The notes under the pieces were generated by a model. That model was given only the letters and a program-made list of their open reading frames with translations. It did not search any database and was not told the DNA's origin. The translations under genes were made by a program, and so were the position numbers. Of a stretch of 8,771 nt of DNA, positions 1 through 6,131 are shown in pieces. Source of the stretch: JBMYRH01 sp049602155 (GTDB lineage Bacteria; Myxococcota_A; UBA9042; PHBI01; JBMYRH01); contig JBMYRH010000060.1 in assembly GCA_049602155.1 (NCBI GenBank), forward strand, positions 1 through 8,771, read 5' to 3'. The first letter of the stretch is position 1. Each line of letters begins with the position of its first letter.

Positions 1-3000
1 TGACTCGCACGAGGCTTGCGACATGCTGCCATCGGTCTTCAGGCTCACGTCGCACACGCGGCTGTACATGTCTTGGCCAGACTTCTCACCCTGCATCCAG
101 ACGCGCACCGTCTTTCCTCTTCGAAGCGACGTGACCACCAAGAGTCGGTCCGGCGCACCGCTGTCCGCGAGCGCGGCACTCAAGAGTGTGTTCTTTGACC
201 AAGAGTCGTCTTTGAGCCACCACACCTTGCCAGCGTCATCTACGGCGACACGGTCATGGATGTCCCTAAAGGGCGCCTCTTGCACCGTATTCCAGAGGAC
301 CTCGAGTTCGCCATCCGTATCCAAACGCAAGAGCGCCGAGGCCGAGTAGAGCTGGCCCGCGAATCCACCATCAGCGAACCCGATAGCGTACCACTCTCCC
401 TCCCCATAACCGACGCCCGTCAACTGGACGTCCAGACCGTCAAACCCGAGGTCGAAGAGGTCCAGCGTCAGCTCGTGCGCCACAAACCCTGCGCATTGCG
501 CCTGAAGACACATGTCCGCGGTCGTGTCGTCATCGTCATCGTCACAAGAGGTCCCGGCGACGACGCCGATGCACTGCGTATCAGATTCGCCACACCCTGG
601 GATCTCAACATGGAGACACCCGCTGTCCACGCATGCGTCTGTCGTGCAGGGGTCGTCATCATCGCAAACCTCCGGCAGCGCCTCCTGGCCTTCGCAGACC
701 CCGGCCTCACACGTGTCAGCGGACGTACAGAGGTCAGCGTCATCACACTGCGGCCCGGTCAGCGGCGAATTCACACATTCCCCCGAGACACAGGTGCTCT
801 CGGTGCACACGAGGCCATCGTCACAGGCCTTCACCGTCCCGGCACATTGACCGGAGTCATCGCACACGTCTCCCTCTGTGCAGGCGTTCTCATCGTCGCA
901 CGACACGCCAGCGGGCTTCGGGGTGTATTCGCACTGACCGGCTTCACAGCTGCCTATCGTGCATTCGAGCCCGTCCAAGCAGACCTGTGCTTTGCCTTGG
1001 CACTCGCCCCCGTCACAGCTGTCCTCTGACGTGCACGCATCGCCGTCATCGCAACCCACCCCGTCCTCGACGGAGATCACTGCGCAACCGCCCTGTGACG
1101 TGCACGTCGCGATCTTGCATGGCGCGTCGGGTGCTTCGCACAGGATCGCTGCGTACTGACAGCCAAGCGCTGGGCTGCACAACTCAGTCGTGCAGGCATC
1201 GGAGTCATCGCAGTCGATCGCGGTGTGCTCGCACCCTTGGCCAGCGACACAACTGTCCGTTGTGCAGGCGTCTGAATCGTCACATCCATCGACCGCCCCG
1301 GAGACACACTCTCCATCTGCACACGTATCTGAGACAGTGCACACCTCGCCATCGTCACAAGGTGTTCCAAGCGCAGAGGGCGTGAGCATGCAGCTGCCGT
1401 CGCTCGGATCACACCCTGCGACCAAGCAGGCCTCCTGAGGTCCGTCGCAGTTGGGCGCTGTATTCGGCTGGGCGACGCACGTGTTGGTCCCTGAGTCACA
1501 CGAGGGCAACCCGAGGCAGTAATCCCACCCAGCGACGCAGTCCTCGTTCGACGTGCACTCACAGACGGAGGGGCCACCCACGCAGAGCCCGCCATCACAG
1601 AGGTCCCCGCTCGTGCAAGGGTTGCCATCATCACAGGTCGTGCCCGTCTGCAGCTCATTCACGCAGCCGCCGAGCGTCTCTGAGCACGAGTCTTCTGTGC
1701 AGGCGTCCCCATCGTCACAGTTGACCGGAGAGGCTATGCACTCCCCTTGCAAGCACGCTCCCTCCTGCGCACAAACGCCTGCATCGCACGCGAGCCCGGC
1801 GGGCGCATCGACGACGACGCACCCTCCAGCCGTCGAAGAGCAGACCTCTTGCTGACAAGGGTCGGTCGCGCCGTCGCACACCAGCGCGGTCGAGGCGTCG
1901 ACCTCACACAGGTTCTGCGAGTTACAGAAGGGCACACCTGCGCAGACATCATAGTCCTGTTGGCAATCGGCGTTATCTTGGCACTCGCACACACTCTCGC
2001 CAGCGCCACAGCCGTCCGCCGTGCATGTCTCCCCTTGCGTGCATGGATCACCGTCGTCGCAGCTCGTCCCTACGTCTATCTCAAATGTGCACTCACCCGA
2101 GGTCGGATCACATGTATCTACAGTGCAGATGTCTTCGTCATCACACACCACCGGGGTCTTCACGCAGCTGCCCGACTCACAGGTCGCGGCGGCATCACAG
2201 GGGCCGAGAGCGTCACAGATGGTGCCTTCGTCCAAAGCGACCTCCGCGCACTGCCCTGTGGCAGGCTCGCAGACGTTGACCGTGCAACCGTCTGTGGTCG
2301 CAGGGCACACCACAGCGGTCGCTGGATCGGGTACGCAGGTGTTCGTATCAAGGTCGCACACGCTGATCCCCGCACACAGGTTCGTGCTGGCGTCGGCGCA
2401 ATCGACATCATTTTGGCAGGTACAGACCGACTCACCAACGCAGGCCCCTGAAGCGCACACTTCACCGCTGGTGCAGCTGTCTTGATCGTCACAAGTCAGC
2501 CCGTCGTCGAGGGTGACCGTCACGCAGGTCCCTGTGAACACGTCGCAGCTGTTCGCGAGGCATGGGTTCTCCGAGGGCGGACAGGTGATCACCTTCGTGA
2601 CGCAGCCGCTCTGAGGGTCGCATGCGTCGATGGTGCAGGGATCGCCATCATCACAGTTGACCGGCTGCTGCACACACCCCACGCCACTCCAGCACGTGTC
2701 CTCTGTGCATGGGTCGCCGTCATTGCAGTCGAAGGGAGTAGACGCCTCACAAGCGCCTAGTTCGCAGTGGTCATCGATCGTGCAGGGATCACCGTCATCG
2801 CAGGCCGTGCCATCGACTGCCCACTCTGCGACGCAGATGCCCTCGTCACAGACCGCAGAGCGACAAGGGTCGTCACCTGTGAACTCCGCACAGTCTTCAT
2901 CACTTACACAGTTCGGCTCAACCGCTCCGTCATCGTCGCTCACATCCGCGTCAGAGGGCCCCTCGTCAGCGTCCCCCTCCGAGCCGTCCGCCTCGACCGT

Positions 3001-3366
3001 GTCATCGACGTCCAATCCGGGAGTGATGTCCTCGGGCTCGGGTCCCGCGTCCGCCATCGTGTCCGCGTCACCTTCCTCGACATCCGAGGGCACAACCGGC
3101 ACGTCATCGAGCGACACCGCATCCCCCTCGGACGTCGTGTCATCTCCGACGGCGTCAACGGTGGCCGGCTCGGTCGGGTCGGGCTTCGGCGCCTCGCGAA
3201 GCTCCTCAAGGAGCCCCTCAGAGCTCGACGCCGAGGGCTCACCCACGCCTATCGGGCCTTGCTGAAATCCAGTCGAATCTGTCGCGCTTGAACACGCGCC
3301 AACAGTGACCATCAGGATCACGCTGAGCCCCGAAATCACACCATCTCTAAGTGGGTGCTGTCCCAT
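1..3366 (-). CDS. Large cysteine-rich repeat lipoprotein, 3' end beyond the window
   Basis: The minus-strand frame is open for 1122 codons from ATG 3366 to the window edge, so the C-terminus is missing. Residues 1-25 form a lipoprotein signal: one arginine, a hydrophobic stretch (VISGLSVILMV), then TVGAC with Cys25 as the probable lipidated residue. Residues 26-152 are an Asp/Glu/Ser/Pro-rich linker with no cysteine. Residues 153-958 carry about 124 cysteines in short modules such as CDDGDPCTIDACDPQSGC, resembling the Dictyostelium-type CTDC repeat (PF00526) seen in many secreted proteins of Myxococcota-like bacteria. A run of six aspartates lies near the end of the array. Residues 959-1122 are almost free of cysteine and contain Gly/Trp/Asp strands (GEWYAIGFADG, GKVWWLKDD) that look like beta-propeller or other beta-repeat blades. 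The likely location is the outer membrane or cell surface, with disulfides formed in the periplasm. No catalytic motif is visible and the role is unknown; adhesion or a surface stalk is a guess. The ATG at 3366 is supported by GTGAGG six bases upstream. GTG 3378 is an alternative that would add Val-Arg-Arg-Cys. Confidence 0.9.
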   Translation of the reverse strand, partial: MGQHPLRDGVISGLSVILMVTVGACSSATDSTGFQQGPIGVGEPSASSSEGLLEELREAPKPDPTEPATVDAVGDDTTSEGDAVSLDDVPVVPSDVEEGDADTMADAGPEPEDITPGLDVDDTVEADGSEGDADEGPSDADVSDDDGAVEPNCVSDEDCAEFTGDDPCRSAVCDEGICVAEWAVDGTACDDGDPCTIDDHCELGACEASTPFDCNDGDPCTEDTCWSGVGCVQQPVNCDDGDPCTIDACDPQSGCVTKVITCPPSENPCLANSCDVFTGTCVTVTLDDGLTCDDQDSCTSGEVCASGACVGESVCTCQNDVDCADASTNLCAGISVCDLDTNTCVPDPATAVVCPATTDGCTVNVCEPATGQCAEVALDEGTICDALGPCDAAATCESGSCVKTPVVCDDEDICTVDTCDPTSGECTFEIDVGTSCDDGDPCTQGETCTADGCGAGESVCECQDNADCQQDYDVCAGVPFCNSQNLCEVDASTALVCDGATDPCQQEVCSSTAGGCVVVDAPAGLACDAGVCAQEGACLQGECIASPVNCDDGDACTEDSCSETLGGCVNELQTGTTCDDGNPCTSGDLCDGGLCVGGPSVCECTSNEDCVAGWDYCLGLPSCDSGTNTCVAQPNTAPNCDGPQEACLVAGCDPSDGSCMLTPSALGTPCDDGEVCTVSDTCADGECVSGAVDGCDDSDACTTDSCVAGQGCEHTAIDCDDSDACTTELCSPALGCQYAAILCEAPDAPCKIATCTSQGGCAVISVEDGVGCDDGDACTSEDSCDGGECQGKAQVCLDGLECTIGSCEAGQCEYTPKPAGVSCDDENACTEGDVCDDSGQCAGTVKACDDGLVCTESTCVSGECVNSPLTGPQCDDADLCTSADTCEAGVCEGQEALPEVCDDDDPCTTDACVDSGCLHVEIPGCGESDTQCIGVVAGTSCDDDDDDTTADMCLQAQCAGFVAHELTLDLFDLGFDGLDVQLTGVGYGEGEWYAIGFADGGFAGQLYSASALLRLDTDGELEVLWNTVQEAPFRDIHDRVAVDDAGKVWWLKDDSWSKNTLLSAALADSGAPDRLLVVTSLRRGKTVRVWMQGEKSGQDMYSRVCDVSLKTDGSMSQASCES
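493..2910 (-). repeat. Tandem array of cysteine-rich CTDC-like modules
   Basis: Codons 153-958 repeat two alternating patterns of roughly 20-25 residues: CDDGDxCTxDxC....GC......C and ....xxCDDGxxCTxGxxC..G.C. DNA similarity between copies is also visible: the 14-mer TCACAGTTGACCGG, for example, occurs on the plus strand in both the 1696-1727 and 2630-2662 stretches. The array explains the many long open frames on the opposite strand, which are not genes. Spacing within modules is constant while the residues between cysteines vary, as expected of disulfide-held extracellular modules. Confidence 0.85.
1210..2424 (-). repeat. Higher-order repeat of about 145 residues inside the cysteine array
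   Basis: Three copies of a longer unit begin at SVCTCQNDVDC (Cys315), SVCECQDNADC (Cys460) and SVCECTSNEDC (Cys602). The spacing is 145 and 142 residues (435 and 426 bases). Each unit carries, in the same order, a CxC-xxxxxC opening, a C(A/L)G(I/L/V)..C segment, a TxxxxC segment, a four-cysteine CTDC module, and (copies one and two) a closing CDDGxPCT module. The third copy follows the pattern for about 118 residues and then passes into ordinary short modules. Confidence 0.8.
3292..3366 (-). other. Lipoprotein signal peptide of the cysteine-rich protein
   Basis: Codons 1-25 encode a weakly basic start, a hydrophobic core at about residues 10-22 and the lipobox-like TVGAC, followed by Ser-Ser. 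Position -3 is Val rather than Leu, which is acceptable for signal peptidase II. The n-region is poor in positive charge (one Arg, one His), which is the weak point of the call. Confidence 0.7.
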
Positions 3367-3372
3367 GCATCG

Positions 3373-3378
3373 CCTCAC
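3373..3378 (-). promoter_or_regulatory. Ribosome binding site for the lipoprotein gene
   Basis: GTGAGG ends six bases before ATG 3366 and favours that start over ATG 3370 (out of frame) and GTG 3378, which overlaps the site itself. Confidence 0.5.
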
Positions 3379-3504
3379 ACGCAGTACGCATCATCGCCCT
3401 TAATGACGCGGTCAAGGAACGCTCACACAAGAAACCCGCGAGCGCTGCGGGAAACTATACAAGCCGGCTACCTCTAATTCAAAGCAACGATGCCCTGCGC
3501 CGCC

Positions 3505-3533
3505 TTCACAAGCCGCTGATGACGGGCTACAAC
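3505..3533 (+). promoter_or_regulatory. Candidate promoter of the aminotransferase gene
   Basis: TTCACA (3505-3510) and TACAAC (3528-3533) are separated by exactly 17 bases and match the sigma-70 consensus at five and four of six positions. The implied leader is about 45 bases. The match is visual only; in GC-rich DNA such pairs also occur by chance. Confidence 0.3.
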
Positions 3534-3574
3534 CTAAGCCGCGCAACGCCCACCGCTGAGGTCTGGAATGCGCC

Positions 3575-3579
3575 AGGAG
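3575..3579 (+). promoter_or_regulatory. Ribosome binding site of the aminotransferase gene
   Basis: AGGAG stands six bases before ATG 3586 and fixes that start. Confidence 0.75.
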
Positions 3580-3585
3580 TGACGG

Positions 3586-4758
3586 ATGCCGAGCTTTCCC
3601 AACGCAGCAGACACCACAGGCGGGCTGAAGAGTTACGTCTTTACGGCCCTGCGCCAACGTATCAGCGAGCACCCGGGGCCACTCTTCCGTTTGCACATTG
3701 GCGACACCTATTTGGACCCCGTCGTCTCAGCCCAATGTGAGTCACTTCGCACCGCAGAGCTGGAGGGACTGCACCGCTATGCGCCCGTTCAAGGCTTGCC
3801 GATGTTGCTCGACGCCATCGAGCGAAAGCTGGCTCGGCGCACAGGGGTCGCGGTGCCTCGCGCCAACCTTCAAGTCACCGCCGGCGCCACCGGGGGCTTG
3901 AGCATCACCTGCCAGGCCTTGCTCGACGTGGGAGATGAGGTCCTCCTCCCGTCGCCCTTTTGGCCCTTGAGTTCAGGCATCGTCGCAGCGCGCGGCGGTA
4001 AGGCGGTCCAGATCCCCTTCTACGACAAGCTCGATGACCCGAACTTCGACGTCGAGGCCACCCTTGAGGCCGCGGTAACCCCGCGCACAGTTGCCATCTA
4101 CCTCAATTCGCCCAACAACCCGACCGGGGCGGTGATCGATGACGAGGCGCTGAGCGCTATCAGTCGCGTAGCAGCGCGCCATGATCTCTGGATCTTCAGC
4201 GATGAAGTCTACGAAGACCTCTGGCTTGGCGATGATGCCCCTGCCCCGCTGTGGACGCGTGATGACTTCATCGATCGCACAGTCGTCATCCACAGCATGT
4301 CCAAGGGCTACGGCCTAGCGGGCGCCCGAGTCGGCTACATCCACGGCCCCGACGCGGCGATGGCCGCGATTCGAGCCGTCCAGACCTTTCACACCTATTG
4401 TGCCGCGAAGCCGATGCAGATCGCCGCCGCTCGAGCGCTCGACGAAGGCGACGGGTGGCTCACGGACGCCCGACAGCGGTATCGCGCAGCTGGCGAAGTG
4501 GCAGCGGAGGCCCTAGGGGTCCCACTGCCAGCCGGGGGCACCTTCCTCTTCTTCGACGCGAGCCCGTGGCTGGATGCGGATGACGCCGACGTCATGCCGC
4601 TGCTTCATCGATGCCTCGATGCAGGGGTCATCGTCACACCGGGCGGTGCATCGGGCGACGCCTACCAACGCTGGATGAGGGTCTGCTTCACCTGCGTCGC
4701 GCCTGACGAGCTGCGCGCTGGGCTCGGGCTCTTGCAGCAAGTCCTGGGCCGCAGCTAA
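3586..4758 (+). CDS. PLP-dependent class I/II aminotransferase
   Basis: This 390-residue protein is of normal length for fold-type I aminotransferases, which transfer an amino group from an amino acid to a 2-oxo acid in the cytoplasm. Visible marks in order are: RYAPVQG (64-70), which corresponds to the substrate-side tyrosine region; the phosphate-binding TAGATGGLS (98-106); PSPFWP (122-127); NSPNNPTG (174-181) with the Asn that contacts the PLP ring oxygen; SDEVYEDL (205-212) with the Asp207 that pairs with the pyridine nitrogen; HSMSKGYGLAGARVGY (236-251) with Lys240 as the Schiff-base lysine and Arg248; and WMRVCF with Arg365, the expected carboxylate-binding arginine. All key residues are present, so activity is likely. 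The substrate cannot be read from sequence; aspartate, aromatic, methionine or kynurenine aminotransferase are all possible. It is transcribed alone: the left neighbour is divergent and the right neighbour convergent, with a four-base overlap. Confidence 0.93.
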   Translation: MPSFPNAADTTGGLKSYVFTALRQRISEHPGPLFRLHIGDTYLDPVVSAQCESLRTAELEGLHRYAPVQGLPMLLDAIERKLARRTGVAVPRANLQVTAGATGGLSITCQALLDVGDEVLLPSPFWPLSSGIVAARGGKAVQIPFYDKLDDPNFDVEATLEAAVTPRTVAIYLNSPNNPTGAVIDDEALSAISRVAARHDLWIFSDEVYEDLWLGDDAPAPLWTRDDFIDRTVVIHSMSKGYGLAGARVGYIHGPDAAMAAIRAVQTFHTYCAAKPMQIAAARALDEGDGWLTDARQRYRAAGEVAAEALGVPLPAGGTFLFFDASPWLDADDADVMPLLHRCLDAGVIVTPGGASGDAYQRWMRVCFTCVAPDELRAGLGLLQQVLGRS

Positions 4759-5936
4759 CCCAATTCAGTGCTCCGGTTGGCCTCGCACAGCGAGGCATAG
4801 AGGCCGAAGAGCCCGTCAAAGTGCTCCGCCATGGTCCCCACCTTGTCCCGCGTCGCGGCCTCACAAGCGCGCCGAAGGTCATCATGAGGCCGCTCAAGGA
4901 GCCGCAGGATCGCCGCCGCACACCCAGCGACGTCACCCGGGCTGTAGACCTCCGCGTACGCTGGACCCGCGAGATCTGCGGCGCCCCCGACGCTGGGGAC
5001 CACGAGCGGCAAGCCTGAGCAAATGGCCTCTGCGACGACCAGCCCATAGGTCTCGGCCGCCGAGCCGTGTACCAACGCGTCCGCACTGGCCAAAGACGCG
5101 GCCAAGCGCTCGCGGTCGTCGATAAACCCCGCCATATGGACCCCTGGGATGCCCGCCGCGTGACGGCGCACGGAGGCTGCCTGCGGGCCATCACCGAACA
5201 CCACGAGCCCCATGGATCGGCGAGCACTGGCTCGACGAAATCCCTCAAGCACGGTCCCGAGGCGCTTCTCTGGGTGGAGGCGTGACATCATGATCAGCAG
5301 CGCTGCATCAGGAGGGCACCCACACAATGCAAGCCAGGCTTCGCGCAGCGCAGCGTCGCGTTTGGTTGGCGAGAAGCGCGCGACGTCGATCCCAAACGGC
5401 ACCGCCTCCGGCCGCATGAGCCCATGAGATGCGAGCTTATCTGCGAGCCAGTGACCGCTGACGACGGTCGTATCGAAGTGACCGCTAAGGCGTCGGAGAT
5501 AATGCCAATACCACCCGAAGAGCTGGTTTACGCGGCGACGCGACATCCAGCGGTCCAAGTAAGTCTCCGGGTACACGGCGACCGGGTCTTGGTGGTAAAT
5601 CAAGCTCTTCACGGCGTCGCCCGACCACTTGGCGACAAACCAACCACCGCTCCAAGGTGACGAGCCCTCGACCACGTCTGGGCGCTCTCGATTCAAGACC
5701 TCATGCACCGCGCGTTGACGGCAGAGGACGAAGTACCTCGGATCCAAGGGCATCGGGGGCCCTTTGATCCAGATGATACGACCACCAAGCCGACGCTCTT
5801 CGGCGTCCTCAGGTCCAGGCGCGACCACGACGACCTCGTGACCAGCCGCTCTTCCAGCCTCTAGTTTTTGGTGGATATAGGTCCGAACGCCGCCGCCTTG
5901 CTCGGCATAAAACTCAGCGACGTCGACGATCTTCAT
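4755..5936 (-). CDS. Glycosyltransferase, GT4-type (GT-B fold)
   Basis: The 393-residue protein has the two-domain layout of family-4 retaining glycosyltransferases, which move a sugar from a nucleotide sugar to a lipid or glycan acceptor at the cytoplasmic face of the membrane. The N-terminal acceptor domain opens with MKIVDVAEFYAEQGGGVRTY, holding the glycine-rich GGGVRTY loop (14-20). The linker region contains VPFGIDVARFSP (179-190). The C-terminal donor domain has SRLHPEKRL (218-226), VFGDGP (246-251) and the EX7E motif Glu295-TYGLVVA-Glu303, followed by SGLPLVVPSVGG. There is no signal peptide and no transmembrane segment. ATG 5936 is chosen because MKIV is the usual family start and GAGG lies five bases before it; the frame could extend to GTG 5966 but without a ribosome binding site. 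It is divergent from a second GT4 gene. The donor and acceptor are not readable from the sequence. Confidence 0.92.
   Translation of the reverse strand: MKIVDVAEFYAEQGGGVRTYIHQKLEAGRAAGHEVVVVAPGPEDAEERRLGGRIIWIKGPPMPLDPRYFVLCRQRAVHEVLNRERPDVVEGSSPWSGGWFVAKWSGDAVKSLIYHQDPVAVYPETYLDRWMSRRRVNQLFGWYWHYLRRLSGHFDTTVVSGHWLADKLASHGLMRPEAVPFGIDVARFSPTKRDAALREAWLALCGCPPDAALLIMMSRLHPEKRLGTVLEGFRRASARRSMGLVVFGDGPQAASVRRHAAGIPGVHMAGFIDDRERLAASLASADALVHGSAAETYGLVVAEAICSGLPLVVPSVGGAADLAGPAYAEVYSPGDVAGCAAAILRLLERPHDDLRRACEAATRDKVGTMAEHFDGLFGLYASLCEANRSTELG
4780..4796. other. Perfect hairpin just after the aminotransferase stop
   Basis: GCCTCGC and GCGAGGC form a seven-base-pair stem with an ACA loop, beginning 22 bases after the aminotransferase TAA and lying within the last codons of the convergent glycosyltransferase gene. 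No T-run follows in either direction, so it is not a standard intrinsic terminator, but it is the only strong hairpin near the end of the aminotransferase transcript. Confidence 0.3.
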
Positions 5937-5941
5937 GGCCA

Positions 5942-5946
5942 CCTCA
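5942..5946 (-). promoter_or_regulatory. Ribosome binding site deciding the glycosyltransferase start
   Basis: Read on the minus strand, TGAGG followed by TGGCC precedes ATG 5936. This supports ATG 5936 over the upstream GTG 5966, which would add ten residues unlike the family. Confidence 0.65.
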
Positions 5947-5983
5947 TGCCACCACGGTGCGCTCACGACAAGCGGTCAGGGCT

Positions 5984-6027
5984 GCGAGGGTCCCTCGCTG
6001 ACTCGTCAGGCCGCTCAGGCCTGAGTC
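5984..6027. promoter_or_regulatory. Paired dyads in the divergent glycosyltransferase spacer
   Basis: GCGAGGG-T-CCCTCGC (5984-5998) is a perfect inverted repeat around a single T, and CTCAGGCCTGAG (6014-6025) is a perfect 12-base palindrome; the second is also framed by GACTC (6000-6004) and GAGTC (6023-6027). TCAGGCC occurs twice, at 6006-6012 and 6015-6021. The centres are about 28-29 bases apart, close to three helical turns. They sit midway between two divergent starts, where an operator for a shared regulator would be expected. This is inference; no regulator gene is in view. Confidence 0.4.
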
Positions 6028-6031
6028 CGGG

Positions 6032-6060
6032 TTTCCGTTTGCTCACCCAGGCGATTTAAC
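6032..6060 (+). promoter_or_regulatory. Weak candidate promoter for the plus-strand glycosyltransferase
   Basis: TTTCCG (6032-6037) and TTTAAC (6055-6060) are 17 bases apart, just downstream of the dyads. TTTAAC is the only AT-rich hexamer of the spacer. The -35 match is poor. Confidence 0.2.
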
Positions 6061-6115
6061 GCACCGTGAACCTACGTTCGTGGGCCATACGTACCCGAGC
6101 GCCGCAGCACACGGC

Positions 6116-6120
6116 AGGAG
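6116..6120 (+). promoter_or_regulatory. Ribosome binding site deciding the second glycosyltransferase start
   Basis: AGGAG lies 11 bases before ATG 6132, a longer gap than usual. No such site precedes GTG 6066, the other in-frame start. Confidence 0.5.
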
Positions 6121-6131
6121 ACACTCGCACG

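Larger units (their letters stand above)
3367..3585. promoter_or_regulatory. Divergent spacer between lipoprotein and aminotransferase genes
   Basis: These 219 bases contain no convincing gene and must hold promoters for both directions. On the minus strand TTGACC (3415-3410) could be a -35 box, but 17 bases on there is only GATGCG, a poor -10. Just upstream of it lies a CCCGC/GCGGG hairpin at 3435-3451 with a seven-base loop; read on the minus strand it is followed by TTTCTT, which resembles an intrinsic terminator. On the plus strand TATACA (3456-3461) is a possible -10 without a good -35. Confidence 0.35.

Noticed and set aside
256..2451. Long open frames on the plus strand (256-1029, 633-1385, 1747-2451) opposite the lipoprotein gene
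   Set aside because: Their translations are Arg/His/Ser-rich with no domain, and they are explained by antisense reading of the repetitive, G/C-ending Cys/Asp codons. The minus frame gives a coherent repeat protein over the full stretch.
493..2910. Regularly spaced similar DNA words that could suggest a CRISPR array
   Set aside because: The repeats differ in sequence and spacing, keep one open reading frame and match protein modules; there are no identical direct repeats with unique spacers.
3351..3740. Plus-strand open frame across the divergent spacer into the aminotransferase gene
   Set aside because: No ribosome binding site, no recognisable motif, and it overlaps the well-supported aminotransferase in another frame.
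4688..5248. Minus-strand open frame overlapping the first glycosyltransferase
   Set aside because: Arg/Ser-rich translation typical of an out-of-frame reading in GC-rich DNA; the glycosyltransferase frame carries all the motifs.
5937..5966. Longer form of the minus-strand glycosyltransferase from GTG 5966
   Set aside because: The ten added residues are unlike the family, no ribosome binding site precedes GTG, and a good one precedes ATG 5936.
6066..6131. Longer form of the plus-strand glycosyltransferase from GTG 6066
   Set aside because: It would add an Arg-rich stretch before the family start MRIGILTEF and has no ribosome binding site.
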